DNA of 64,000 bases from contig JAYENW010000022.1 of assembly GCA_034722275.1 (NCBI GenBank), forward strand, positions 1 through 64,000, given 5' to 3'. This document shows, one piece after another, positions 16,002 to 25,135 of this stretch. The DNA comes from M55B177 sp034722275 (GTDB lineage: Bacteria > Chloroflexota > Dehalococcoidia > GIF9 > AB-539-J10). A program made the translations under genes and the position numbers. The notes under the pieces were generated by a model, which worked only from the letters and a program-made list of their open reading frames with translations, ran no database searches and was not told the DNA's origin. Numbering within the stretch: the stretch's first letter is position 1; every line of letters begins with the position of its first letter.

Positions 16002-16982
16002 TTACCCCAGTTTGGCAGCCTCGGCTCTCACCAGGCGGCGGATTCTCTTGTGAATTTTCAGAGCTTGAGATATATCTTTAGCCTCGGCCAGCCACTGGAA
16101 ATGCTCTCTATTACCCTTGCCGCCATTTCTTTCTTTCTCCCTGATCAGGTGTTTTACTGTCTCGCGTTTACCTTTCTCCCAGGCTTCTAAGGCTACCCAG
16201 AGGTCATCCAGGTTGGTAGATGCCAGCCCCATGGTAGCGTAAGGCAGGGCATATTCATTGGCGTTGAAGGCGATTGCCAGGCCGTTGAGTTTATTTACAG
16301 CTTGAAGCATTTTGAAATCGGTGATGCTGTCTCCCACTGCTATCCAGTGGGAAAGTGGTTTCCCCATCCTGGCACTGAAGCGCTCTAATGCCTCTACTTT
16401 GCGTTTTCCGCCCACAGGTTTCACTTCAGTTATCATTCTTCCCGAGCTTGTCCGAGGCAGCTCCTGCCAGTAAAACTTGTCCAGGACTTCCTTTATCCTG
16501 GTATCATCGGTAAGGTCTATAAATTTCTGTTCTGCCTGCTCCAGCAGGGCGAAATCGTCCTCACTTAGCAGATGACGAATCTCGTCCAGCAAAAAGGAGG
16601 TGCAGGTCACATTTTCTTGTGGTATGCCCAGCCTCTGGGTGATGGGAAGAGCATACTGCTCATAGCTGGTACTGATGCAGAATATTTGCCAGCTGTAGGC
16701 TTTTAATCTGGAGATTAATTCCTGAGTGCCCGGAGTGAATTTGGCTTCCTTTCCCATAGTGGTGATTTGTTTTTCTTTTATCCCGTGATAAGCCAGAAAA
16801 GGGGTGATAAGCGCCAGCGTATCCCCGGGCTCATAATCCTGCTTGCCCTCCAGAGTCAACAGGTCATCATAGCGGCTGATGACCTGGAAAAGTTTATCTC
16901 CATGGGGCAAAAGCTTCATGAGCTCATAGGCATTGTCTTGAGGTGCCAGAGGGCCCTCAAGGTCAAAGCAAATCAAATTCAT
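16002..16982 (-). CDS. HAD-superfamily hydrolase, archaeal-like type
   Basis: 326 aa. The nucleophile region is FDLEGPLAPQDNAYE, so Asp6 is present but the usual acid/base Asp two residues later is Glu. The Ser motif is FCISTSYEQYA, and the metal-binding motif is IAVGDSITDFKML (about residue 217). A basic C-terminal helix rich in Lys/Glu/Arg follows. The arrangement recalls phosphoserine-phosphatase-like HADs found in methanogens. Its start overlaps the formyltransferase stop by 4 nt (ATGA). Substrate unknown. Confidence 0.7.
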   Translation of the reverse strand: MNLICFDLEGPLAPQDNAYELMKLLPHGDKLFQVISRYDDLLTLEGKQDYEPGDTLALITPFLAYHGIKEKQITTMGKEAKFTPGTQELISRLKAYSWQIFCISTSYEQYALPITQRLGIPQENVTCTSFLLDEIRHLLSEDDFALLEQAEQKFIDLTDDTRIKEVLDKFYWQELPRTSSGRMITEVKPVGGKRKVEALERFSARMGKPLSHWIAVGDSITDFKMLQAVNKLNGLAIAFNANEYALPYATMGLASTNLDDLWVALEAWEKGKRETVKHLIREKERNGGKGNREHFQWLAEAKDISQALKIHKRIRRLVRAEAAKLG

Positions 16983-17764
16983 TGTTGCCTTCCAATTTCG
17001 CGGGACACAACCTGGTCTATTTTAGCACTCAGGTCGTATCCTTCGATTATCTTTCCCTGTGCATTGGTTATTTTACCTTCTCTTACGCTGATCTCTTTTA
17101 TACTCAGGGCTTTAAGCGTGGAAACGATGAGAGGGAATTCTCGAGCGAGTTCATGTTCCCGGATGAGTTGAAATAACTTTTCTGGCTCGTTTTTCTGCCA
17201 GTATTGGTCAAAAGGGCTGCCCTGGATAGGGAAAAGACAGTAACTTACTACGGGACCACGGTCTAATTGGGGAGTGACCAAATGTATCATGGCTCCAGCT
17301 TCCCTGGCTTTATTTCGAATCAATGTCCAGATTACCTCCTGCCAACTACCAGCGGGACCTCCAGGAGGCGCGGGATGGAGGTTAATCATATTGTACTTGC
17401 GGCAAAGCTCCCTTCCCACAATAAGCATGTAGCCCGCGAGAAGACAGATATCAGGGGAAAATGGTTTGATGCGCTTATCTACCTCTCTGTCATATTTGGG
17501 GCGCCAGCCCTTTTGAGACTGCTTCGCCGTGCCCTGAATGATAGTTTTGAACTTTCTGTGAGAGAAAGAAATAAGGGGTATATCATAGTGCTGAACCAGA
17601 GCGAAGAAGTTATCACTTTCTCTTGATTCTCCGGGTTCCCTGTTGCTGAAGACAAAGCTGATTCTGACCTGGATCTCACCAGCAGCTATGCTTTGCTGAG
17701 CCACCTGTAAAAGTTGGCTTGCTGCCTCATCTCTGCCGGTGGAAAACCAACCGATTTTCAGCAA
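16979..17764 (-). CDS. PurN-like formyltransferase
   Basis: 261 aa. Folate-dependent formyltransferase fold: the Rossmann start KIGWFSTGRDEAASQLL, then the catalytic triad context NLHPAPPGGPAGSW (Asn and His) and LDRGPV (Asp). In PurN the product is formylglycinamide ribonucleotide. Here the loop after HP is Pro/Gly-rich and the flanking genes are not purine genes, so another acceptor is possible. The start is TTG 17764, overlapping the PHP stop by 7 nt, with a perfect AGGAGGT 11 nt upstream. Confidence 0.75.
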   Translation of the reverse strand: MLKIGWFSTGRDEAASQLLQVAQQSIAAGEIQVRISFVFSNREPGESRESDNFFALVQHYDIPLISFSHRKFKTIIQGTAKQSQKGWRPKYDREVDKRIKPFSPDICLLAGYMLIVGRELCRKYNMINLHPAPPGGPAGSWQEVIWTLIRNKAREAGAMIHLVTPQLDRGPVVSYCLFPIQGSPFDQYWQKNEPEKLFQLIREHELAREFPLIVSTLKALSIKEISVREGKITNAQGKIIEGYDLSAKIDQVVSREIGRQQ

Positions 17765-18441
17765 GGGTGGTTCTTACCTCCTGTGACGGCTCTCTTCTTC
17801 ACTTTTGCCCAGGTGCTGGCGAAGTGGACTAAGGGATTGGACCTTTTACCATGTATTGTGCCCTGCTTGAGACAGTCCAGGAAGTCATCCGCCCCGCTGA
17901 ATTCGGGCATTTCTACATAAGCTCTGCCAATTTCTCCTGCTGTATGTGCATCGCTTCCAGCACTGGCAGCCAATCCAGACTTGTTGGCTAATTTCTGAGC
18001 CTTGTTGAAGTGGTGGGGGTAAGGTGTACGCGCGTTGAAGACTTCCATGATATCAATTTGAGATAGGATTTCCTCGGATAGCAACCTCCTTTGTCTGTCT
18101 CCTGGCAATAAAAAGGGGCTTCGCCCAAATGGGTGAGGGATGTTAACCAGCCCACCCTGTTTCCTGATACGTGCTATTGTCTCCTGAGGAGACAGTCCCT
18201 TGGGAATATCTTCACTGAGGAACAATCCCATCAATTCACCGAAAGGGGTAAGGATTTCTTGGGCAACGATTACCTTGAAGGGGGCTATCTCTTTTAATTT
18301 CAGGGCACCGGCAGTGGTGCCGTGGTCAGCTATGGCAACGCAGCTTATGCCTGTTTTGAGGCAACGAGTGATTATATCACTCAAGGGTGTCTGACAATCC
18401 ATGGAATAACAGGTATGAACATGCAGATCAGCCCGCAGCAA
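17758..18441 (-). CDS. PHP-domain metal-dependent phosphoesterase
   Basis: 227 aa. It shows the PHP metal motifs: DLHVHTCYS at the N-terminus, IADHGTTAG, an internal Glu, PHPFGRSP, and SGLAASAGSDAHTAGE at the C-terminus. Single-domain PHP proteins hydrolyse phosphate esters or small nucleic-acid substrates. The start TTG 18441 directly follows the efp stop TAA, with AAGGTG 6 nt upstream. Same operon as efp. Confidence 0.82.
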   Translation of the reverse strand: MLRADLHVHTCYSMDCQTPLSDIITRCLKTGISCVAIADHGTTAGALKLKEIAPFKVIVAQEILTPFGELMGLFLSEDIPKGLSPQETIARIRKQGGLVNIPHPFGRSPFLLPGDRQRRLLSEEILSQIDIMEVFNARTPYPHHFNKAQKLANKSGLAASAGSDAHTAGEIGRAYVEMPEFSGADDFLDCLKQGTIHGKRSNPLVHFASTWAKVKKRAVTGGKNHPC

Positions 18442-19002
18442 TTAAGTCACCTTCTCCAGGTATTCTCCGCTTCGTGTATCAATCTTGAGAACATCATTCT
18501 CATTGATAAAAAGGGGAACCTGAACAACAAATCCCGTCTCCATCTTGGCTGGTTTGGTGCCTGCGGTAGCTCTGTCCCCTTTGAACCCAGGCTCTGTCTC
18601 TATCACCCGGAGTTCTACTGTGGTGGGTAATTCCAGGCTTACTACCTTGTCTTCACAGGTCAGGATCTCCAAATTCAGCCCTTCTTTGAAATAGTTCAAA
18701 TCGTCTGTCACTTGATTTGCAGGTATCATCAGCTGTTCATAATTCTCAGTATCCATGAAATAGTAGAGGTCGCCGTCGTTGTAAAGATATTGAACCAGTC
18801 GGTGTTCTAGAAAAGCCGGTTTGAATTTATCACTAGATTGGAAATTTCGTTCTATGACATGGTCGCTGTGCAAGTCACGAAGTTTTAACTTGATCACGGG
18901 TTGCCTCTGCTGCATCTTGACATGCTGGTACTCGATGATCTGATATATTTTACCATCCAGCTCTATAGCAATCCCCTTCTTCAATTCTCCAGCACCTATC
19001 AT
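18442..19002 (-). CDS. efp: Elongation factor P with unusual loop tip
   Basis: 186 aa, normal length with three beta-barrel domains. EF-P relieves ribosome stalling at polyproline. The beta3-beta4 loop of domain I normally reads HVKPGKG or similar. Here it is HVKMQQRQPVIK, with Gln32 at the tip position that carries the modified Lys or Arg in other bacteria, Arg33 after it, and no loop glycines. The rest is standard, including the C-terminal ENDVLKIDTRSGEYLEKV. It overlaps pepP by ATGA, with AAAGGAG inside pepP. Confidence 0.93.
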   Translation of the reverse strand: MIGAGELKKGIAIELDGKIYQIIEYQHVKMQQRQPVIKLKLRDLHSDHVIERNFQSSDKFKPAFLEHRLVQYLYNDGDLYYFMDTENYEQLMIPANQVTDDLNYFKEGLNLEILTCEDKVVSLELPTTVELRVIETEPGFKGDRATAGTKPAKMETGFVVQVPLFINENDVLKIDTRSGEYLEKVT

Positions 19003-20087
19003 AGAAATCTCCTTTCTCTGTAAACTTTATCTTTCCATGACTTGCTGAGCACACGAACTTTGCCAGCTTCCAATGTCACCGCATCTTCAATTCTGACGCC
19101 ACCCCATCCGGCTATGTAGATTCCGGGCTCTATGGTGAAAACCATACCATCGGTGAGAATATCCTGGGAGTTTGGGCCCAAGGCCGGAAGCTCGTGTACT
19201 TCCAGCCCGATACCGTGCCCCAGGCTGTGCCCGAAGTATGCGCTATAGCCGGCGCGGTTGATAATCTCTCTGGCTAGCTCATCTGCATTCACTGCACTCA
19301 TCCCGGCTCGAATTCTCTCTATAGCAAAAAGTTGCGCTTCCAGAACGATGTGATAAACCTCCTCCAGCCTTTTATCTCTTCCCAGGGAAAAAGTGCGGCT
19401 GAAGTCGCTGCAATAGCCATCTATTTTAGCTCCCATATCGATGAGAACTGGTTCTCCCGAGCCAATTACCCTTTCCGTGGGATGAGCATGGGGCAAAGCT
19501 GAGTTGGGACCTGAAGCCAGGATAATTTCAAAAGGCACTGCCTCACTTCCGTTGTGGCGAAGGAAGTTCTCTATCTCCCAGGCCACTTCCTTCTCCTTCA
19601 TACCGGGATGAATTATCTCCTCAAGATATTCAAAAGCCTCGTCAGTTAGCTTTACAGCCTTGCTGATAAGTTCTAATTCTGCTGCTTCCTTTATAGAACG
19701 GAGGTTCTCTATCATTCTGACGGTGGGGACAAGCTCGAGATTGGGTATGGGTTTTGTTACTTCACCAAGCTGCTGATAAGTGGCAAAGGGAAGGCTTGTC
19801 TCAAATCCTAATCTGTGCCAGTCCAAATCGGATATCAGCTCGGGAAGCCAGTGAGATACTTCACCTCTGATTTGAAGCACTTCAAAATTTGCTGTCTCTT
19901 TCTTAGCTTGCTCTGTGTAGCGAGAATCGGTAGCCAGAAAAGCATGCTTATCCGAGATGAGCAGCCATCCTGATGAGCCGCTAAACCCTGAAAGATAGCG
20001 CTGATTCTCTGATTGAGAGACCAGAAGGGCATCCAGGCTCTTCTCAGCAATCCTGGGTCGCAACTTCTGCAATCGGTTTAAAGTCAA
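18999..20087 (-). CDS. pepP: Xaa-Pro aminopeptidase (M24)
   Basis: 362 aa from TTG 20087, chosen because it overlaps the aroQ stop (TTGA) and begins at the conserved family start (LNRLQKLRPRIAEK). Longer versions would run far into aroQ. It has a creatinase-like N-terminal domain and a pita-bread M24 domain with metal ligands in DMGAKIDGYCSDFSRTF, FGHSLGHGIGLEVHE, VFTIEPGIY and VRIEDAVTL. It cleaves X-Pro bonds. aroQ-pepP-efp order is common in bacteria, and both pepP and efp deal with proline. Confidence 0.93.
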   Translation of the reverse strand: MTLNRLQKLRPRIAEKSLDALLVSQSENQRYLSGFSGSSGWLLISDKHAFLATDSRYTEQAKKETANFEVLQIRGEVSHWLPELISDLDWHRLGFETSLPFATYQQLGEVTKPIPNLELVPTVRMIENLRSIKEAAELELISKAVKLTDEAFEYLEEIIHPGMKEKEVAWEIENFLRHNGSEAVPFEIILASGPNSALPHAHPTERVIGSGEPVLIDMGAKIDGYCSDFSRTFSLGRDKRLEEVYHIVLEAQLFAIERIRAGMSAVNADELAREIINRAGYSAYFGHSLGHGIGLEVHELPALGPNSQDILTDGMVFTIEPGIYIAGWGGVRIEDAVTLEAGKVRVLSKSWKDKVYRERRFL

Positions 20088-20524
20088 CTTTCTTCCCTTA
20101 ATTCGCTCACTAAAGCTTGTAGGGCAGCGATATATCCTCTCCAGCGCAGTCCGCAGATTTGCCCTTTGACGATGGGAGCGATGACAGACTTGGCTCGCCA
20201 TTCTTCACGGCTGTAGATGTTGGATAGATGAACTTCTATTACAGGTAGCCTGGTGTCATCCAGAGCATCGCGTAAAGCAAGCCCATAGTGGCAGTATGCT
20301 CCTGGATTGATAATTATACCATCGGCTGAACTAGATTCCTTTTGAATGAAATCAATGAGTGTTCCTTCACTGTTGGACTGAAATGTGATTACCTCTACAT
20401 TTAATGCCTCACTCTCTTTCTTAATCAATGATTCGATCTCAGCCAGGGTTTTATCTCCATATATCTTTTTATCTCTCCTGCCCAGCATATTTAGATTTGG
20501 TCCCTGGATAACTAAGATTCTCAT
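20084..20524 (-). CDS. aroQ: 3-dehydroquinate dehydratase, type II
   Basis: 146 aa, as expected. It catalyses the third shikimate-pathway step. The start ILVIQGPNLNMLGRR carries the active-site Asn and Arg/Tyr region. IINPGAYCHYGLALRDAL and PVIEVHLSNIYSREEWR (His) complete the site. It overlaps topA by ATGA and pepP by TTGA. Other aro genes are at 46971-51566. Confidence 0.95.
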   Translation of the reverse strand: MRILVIQGPNLNMLGRRDKKIYGDKTLAEIESLIKKESEALNVEVITFQSNSEGTLIDFIQKESSSADGIIINPGAYCHYGLALRDALDDTRLPVIEVHLSNIYSREEWRAKSVIAPIVKGQICGLRWRGYIAALQALVSELREES

Positions 20525-22704
20525 GAAGTCGCCTCCTGTTTTTGTTTTTCAAGTTCAGAGAGTTTTACTTTATATCCACAAGCCAGACACTTGCCCCAAT
20601 CCTTTCTATATAGCACCAACAATTTGCCGCACTCAGGACAGGGTTGGGGTATTGGTTTGTAGCTTGTTGCGAATTGACACTCGGGGAAATTGCTGCATCC
20701 ATAAAATATTTTCTTCTTCTTGTTAACTCGTTCTATTAACTCACTGCCACATTGGGGACAGCGAATCCCGATTTTGACCATGTAAGGCATGGTTGTCTTG
20801 CATTCGGGATAACCGCTGCAAGCCAGGAATTTGCCGAAACGTCCTACCTTTATCGCCATAGGGCGGCCACATTTGGGACAGGTTTCTTCAGTTAACCTGG
20901 TCATATCTACTTTATTGATATTACTGGAGGCTTTCTCCAGCATATCCTCAAAAGGAGTGTAGAAATCTCTCAGAACTGCCACCCAATCATTTTTGCCCTG
21001 AGCTATTCCGTCGAGTTGCCCTTCCATTCGTGCTGTGAAGCCATAGTCAACAATTATGGAGAAGTGCTCGTTTAAGATGTCAGCCACAATTGTTCCCAGT
21101 TCTTCGGGGTGAAATTTGCCGTCTATTTTATGCACATACTCTCTTCCCTGGATGGTGGAAAGTATCGGAGCATAGGTGCTGGGGCGTCCAATACCTTTCT
21201 CTTCCAGTGCCTTGATTAATGTTGCTTCGTTGTAGCGAAGTGGTGGTTGTGTGAAGTGCTGCTCGGGAAATATCTCTCTGCCGACTAATTTATTGCCAAT
21301 ATGCAGTTGGGGCAAAGCAACCAGCTCTTCCTCTTGTCCCCCCTCATCCTTACTCTCGCTGTAAATGATGATGAAGCCGGGGAATCTGAGCTTGGAACTG
21401 GTTGCTTTGAGTTGGTAACTATCTTTACCTGCCACTCTGGCTGATATCCCCACTATGGTTGTATCATATAATGCCGCTGCTGTCTGACTGGCCAGCATGC
21501 GCTTCCAGATTAATTGATAAAGTTTTAGCTGGTCTCGGTTGAGGAATTGCTTGATTTGCTCTGGTGCGCGGTAAATTTTGGTAGGGCGAATTGCCTCGTG
21601 AGCTTCCTGTGCCCACTTTGTCTTCTTGGCGAAGGTGCGTGCTTTTGGCGGAAGATATTCCTTGCCATACTTTTCTTGGATGAAATCTCTTACCTCGGCT
21701 ATAGCTGAAGTGGCGATATGGGTGGAATCAGTGCGCATATAGGTGATGAGCCCCACTGAGCCTTTTTTACCTAGGGGCAAGCCTTCGTAAAGCTGTTGGG
21801 CAATTGCCATAGTGTGCTTGGCAGTGAAGTGCAGTTTTCTCCAGGCTTCCTGCTGCAGCGTGCTGGTGATAAATGGTGGAGCTGGCTGGCGAACAATTCT
21901 CTTGTTTTGTATTGAGGCAACTCTGTATTGGGCATCTTCCAGGTCGGCAACTATTTTCTCTGTTTCTTTTTTGTTGTGAATATCCAGCTTGCTGCCATCA
22001 GCTAAAGCTATCAGCCTGGCTCTGAAGCTTGCCTCTTGATTTTCAACTGGCGCCAGCTCCACCTCGATGTTCCAGTATTCTTGTGGAGTGAAGCCTTGAA
22101 TTTCTCGCTCCCGTTCAACAATCATTTTTACCGCTACTGACTGAACTCTGCCTGCGGAAAGGCCCCTCTGCACCTTTTTCCATAGCAAGGGGCTTAATTT
22201 ATAACCTACGAGTCTATCCAGAATGCGCCTGGCTTGCTGTGCGTTGACCAGATTCATATCGGCGCCGCGCGGGTTCTTGAAAGCCTCCTTCACTGCCTCT
22301 TCGGTTATTTCATGGAAAACTACGCGGTGATTAGGTATGTCATCCTTGTTCAGCTTGGCCGCCGCGATAAGATGCCAGGAAATTGCCTCTCCCTCTCTAT
22401 CAGGGTCAGTGGCCAGGAAAATGGAACTGGCTCTGGCGGCTGCCTCTTTAATTTCCGCAACCACCTTTTTTTTCTCAGGCACAGTAACATATTGGGGTGC
22501 AAAGTCTCTCTTTGTATCTACGCCGAGGGTTTTTCTGGGCAGATCGCGCACGTGACCCAGTGAAGCCTTTACCGTATAGCCGCGCCCCAGTATTCTGTTC
22601 AGAGTTCTTGCTTTTGCTGGAGACTCAACGATAACTAAATTTTGTTTTCGCGGCTCTTTGCGGCTCTTAGTTTTTGACCTTATTGTTTGCTTTTTCCTTG
22701 GCAT
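20521..22704 (-). CDS. topA: DNA topoisomerase I
   Basis: 727 aa. Type IA enzyme that relaxes negative supercoils. The Toprim domain starts LVIVESPAKARTLNRILG and has FLATDPDREGEAISWHL. The catalytic Tyr is in GLITYMRTDSTH, and the DNA-binding SAGRVQSVAVKMIVERE is present. The C-terminus has three four-Cys zinc ribbons (CPKCGRP, CPQCGSE and CPECGKL). It starts with a basic tail of about 20 residues and overlaps the end of dprA by 38 nt. Confidence 0.96.
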   Translation of the reverse strand: MPRKKQTIRSKTKSRKEPRKQNLVIVESPAKARTLNRILGRGYTVKASLGHVRDLPRKTLGVDTKRDFAPQYVTVPEKKKVVAEIKEAAARASSIFLATDPDREGEAISWHLIAAAKLNKDDIPNHRVVFHEITEEAVKEAFKNPRGADMNLVNAQQARRILDRLVGYKLSPLLWKKVQRGLSAGRVQSVAVKMIVEREREIQGFTPQEYWNIEVELAPVENQEASFRARLIALADGSKLDIHNKKETEKIVADLEDAQYRVASIQNKRIVRQPAPPFITSTLQQEAWRKLHFTAKHTMAIAQQLYEGLPLGKKGSVGLITYMRTDSTHIATSAIAEVRDFIQEKYGKEYLPPKARTFAKKTKWAQEAHEAIRPTKIYRAPEQIKQFLNRDQLKLYQLIWKRMLASQTAAALYDTTIVGISARVAGKDSYQLKATSSKLRFPGFIIIYSESKDEGGQEEELVALPQLHIGNKLVGREIFPEQHFTQPPLRYNEATLIKALEEKGIGRPSTYAPILSTIQGREYVHKIDGKFHPEELGTIVADILNEHFSIIVDYGFTARMEGQLDGIAQGKNDWVAVLRDFYTPFEDMLEKASSNINKVDMTRLTEETCPKCGRPMAIKVGRFGKFLACSGYPECKTTMPYMVKIGIRCPQCGSELIERVNKKKKIFYGCSNFPECQFATSYKPIPQPCPECGKLLVLYRKDWGKCLACGYKVKLSELEKQKQEATS

Positions 22705-23812
22705 AATTTACTCTGCTCTTATGAGTCAGTACATAGTTCATATTTCCTATGTGCCTGGCTATGCCTTTAAGCTCCAGAATAGCCAGTGTACCGCTTATCT
22801 CGGCTATGGGCAACCCGCTGAGACGGCAGATTTCATCTATATGAATTGGCTCGGCGGTCAATTGTTTTATTACTGTGGCTTCAGTTTCGTTTTGTGGAGA
22901 AAATGCTTTGATTTCCAGTTGCTGAGGAGCTACTATGCTCAAGTTCAGTTCCTCCAGAATATCATCGCAATTGGAAACTAACTTGGCTCCCTGTTGTATA
23001 AGGTTATTGGTTCCTTTACTCGTAGGAGCAAGAATGCTTCCAGGTATGGCAAAGACCTCACGATTCTGCGACAGTGCCTGGAAGGCTGTAATCAGAGCGC
23101 CGCTTCTCTCTCTGGCTTCTACTACAAGTACTCCTAAACTCAAACCACTCATAATTCGATTGCGCAGCGGGAAATTCTCAGCCCTGGGTCTGGTCCCCAA
23201 AGGATATTCGCTTACCAGAGCTCCATTTTCCATTATTGCCTGAGCTAATTTAGCATTTTCCGCGGGATAGATGATATCCAGTCCACAGCCAAAGACAGCT
23301 ATTGTTTTCCCGCCATTATCAAGGGTGGTGCGGTGAGCTACAGTATCAATTCCTCTGGCCAGTCCGCTGACGATAACGATGTTATTTTGTGCCAGATCGG
23401 CTGTGATTTCTTCAGCTACCTGGCGCCCGTAGATGGTGGAGCGCCGTGTACCAACGACGGCAAGATGGGCAGCATCTTGAGGCGGCAGCTTGCCTTTGAC
23501 ATAAAGCACCAGGGGATAATCATAAATTTCTTTCAACCTCAGCGGATAGGCGTCATCCTCACAGACAAGAGCCTTCACCTTGTGGCGCTGCAGCTTTTCT
23601 ATTTCATCGTCCAGAGAAAATTTATGGCGCAGCAGCACTAGGGACTCTATGCTTCGTGAAGCCAGTCCTGCTTGTCTTAGCCTGGTCTCTGAGGCATTCC
23701 AGGCATCCTGTATATTGCCAAAATAATCTTTTAACTGTGAAAGCCTTATCCTGCCAATCCCGGGTATCCGGGAGAAGCCTACCCAGTATTTCAGCTCATC
23801 GGCACTTACCAT
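22667..23812 (-). CDS. dprA: DNA-processing protein DprA
   Basis: 381 aa from ATG 23812 (MVSADELKYWVGFSRIPGIG). A start at 23872 would overlap the lipoprotein gene and add residues without similarity. DprA binds incoming single-stranded DNA and loads RecA. There is an N-terminal HhH-like region, then the Rossmann core VVGTRRSTIYGRQVAEEI, SGLARGIDTVAHR and FGCGLDIIYPAEN, followed by ALITAFQALSQNREVFAIPG and a C-terminal winged helix. First gene of the operon. Confidence 0.92.
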   Translation of the reverse strand: MVSADELKYWVGFSRIPGIGRIRLSQLKDYFGNIQDAWNASETRLRQAGLASRSIESLVLLRHKFSLDDEIEKLQRHKVKALVCEDDAYPLRLKEIYDYPLVLYVKGKLPPQDAAHLAVVGTRRSTIYGRQVAEEITADLAQNNIVIVSGLARGIDTVAHRTTLDNGGKTIAVFGCGLDIIYPAENAKLAQAIMENGALVSEYPLGTRPRAENFPLRNRIMSGLSLGVLVVEARERSGALITAFQALSQNREVFAIPGSILAPTSKGTNNLIQQGAKLVSNCDDILEELNLSIVAPQQLEIKAFSPQNETEATVIKQLTAEPIHIDEICRLSGLPIAEISGTLAILELKGIARHIGNMNYVLTHKSRVNYAKEKANNKVKN

Positions 23813-23832
23813 GGACCTGAAGCATTCCCCTG

Positions 23833-25008
23833 CTAGGGTATATAGGTGACAGTAAGGGTAACCTTTTCCCATTCAATGTATTCATCGTTATGGTTGCCAT
23901 TAGTTTCATCGAAAAACTTGGCTTCGAATTGCAAGCGGTCAGTGGTGCTGATTCCCTGGCCAATGTTTCGTACAAAATTCGTTACATCTATGGTTGTTGG
24001 CGGTTGCCACATAGTTGAAGTGGCGTCTTTATATTTAGGCACATCAAAATTGGGCAGATGTCCAGGGTCAGTGCGAACTACGACTAAACTGAGCCCGTGA
24101 AGACCGTTTATTGTATGGGCAAAAGGATGATTGACTATCTTCTTTGTGGTGAAGGTGAGTGTGGCTTCTTTGACATCGGTGCCTCTTAAACTGTAGAGAT
24201 CGAAGCTCCAGAAAGCGCGGTAGCCGATATTCTTTTCATCGTCTCCTGCCCTGGTCCTCGCAGTATCTTTATCTCCAGTGCTTGATACTGTGCCGGTCTC
24301 TTTGGGTGCCGGGTTGAATGTTTTGGTCTCTTGGGTTGAAGCTGAAGAAACTACTACATTTACCTTGGCTACATTTTGACCACCTTTACCGTCATCAACG
24401 GTAACTGTAATGGCGAAAGTTCCCTCTCTATCCGGCGCTGTCCAGGTAACTCTATCGCCTACTCCGGTAACCCTGCCATCGCTGGCGGTCCATCCATAAT
24501 TGACTGTATCACCATCGGGGTCGCTGGCAATGCAACTGATTGTTGATTGCTCTTGAGGCAAAATTGTAGTTGGCTTGGCAACCAGGCTGGAGATCACCGG
24601 GTTTCGGTTTTGTACTACACTTAATTGCATGGTTTCCCGGGCGACGCCGCCTTTATTATCTTTAACAGTAATTGTAATATCATAAGTACCGTAATCCTTT
24701 GGGGCTATCCAGGAGATTACAGGACGACCATTTTCGGTAAACTTGCCGCCGGTGGTTGCCCATTCATAAAATATGGTATCGCCATCGGGGTCTGAAGCAT
24801 CGCAGCGAATCTCAATGATATCTGAGGGGAGAACCTGTGTCTGGGCAGGTGTCAGGCTTGAGATTATGGGTGGTTGATTGCTGCCTGGTGTGGGTGTTGG
24901 TGTGGGTGTTGGTGTGGGTTCTGGACCTGGGCCACAGGCACTACTCAGTGCGATTATAAGAGCTAGCATAGCTGTAATTGCTCCCAATTTTGCTTTATTT
25001 ATATTCAT
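23833..25008 (-). CDS. Lipoprotein with PKD/Ig-like repeats and C-terminal beta domain
   Basis: 391 aa. The signal peptide ends in lipobox LSSAC (Cys about 25), followed by a Thr-Pro linker encoded by a tandem repeat. Two PKD/Ig-like repeats follow (each with SSL...DPDGDT and a W residue, about 48-130 and 138-222). A C-terminal domain (about 235-391) resembles DNRLRE/CBM-type surface modules (DKDTARTRAGDDEKNIGYRA). It is surface-exposed and anchored in the membrane; ligand unknown. It ends 20 nt before the chosen dprA start. Confidence 0.75.
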   Translation of the reverse strand: MNINKAKLGAITAMLALIIALSSACGPGPEPTPTPTPTPTPGSNQPPIISSLTPAQTQVLPSDIIEIRCDASDPDGDTIFYEWATTGGKFTENGRPVISWIAPKDYGTYDITITVKDNKGGVARETMQLSVVQNRNPVISSLVAKPTTILPQEQSTISCIASDPDGDTVNYGWTASDGRVTGVGDRVTWTAPDREGTFAITVTVDDGKGGQNVAKVNVVVSSASTQETKTFNPAPKETGTVSSTGDKDTARTRAGDDEKNIGYRAFWSFDLYSLRGTDVKEATLTFTTKKIVNHPFAHTINGLHGLSLVVVRTDPGHLPNFDVPKYKDATSTMWQPPTTIDVTNFVRNIGQGISTTDRLQFEAKFFDETNGNHNDEYIEWEKVTLTVTYIP

Positions 25009-25135
25009 TTCTTTTTGCCTCCTTCCTGTTCAAATACTCTGCCAGAATTTCATTATATACAATCCATGACGGTTTAACAATGAATGTGTGAGCAGAATAT
25101 TTGGCTCTCCGTATTTAAGATTTAAGCCAGGAGTT

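Noticed and set aside
20088..20201. Longer N-terminus for the Xaa-Pro aminopeptidase
   Set aside because: It would lie entirely inside aroQ in another frame; TTG 20087 overlapping the aroQ stop matches the family start.
24880..24920. Tandem GGTGTGGGTGTT-type repeat
   Set aside because: It encodes the Thr-Pro linker of the lipoprotein and needs no separate explanation.
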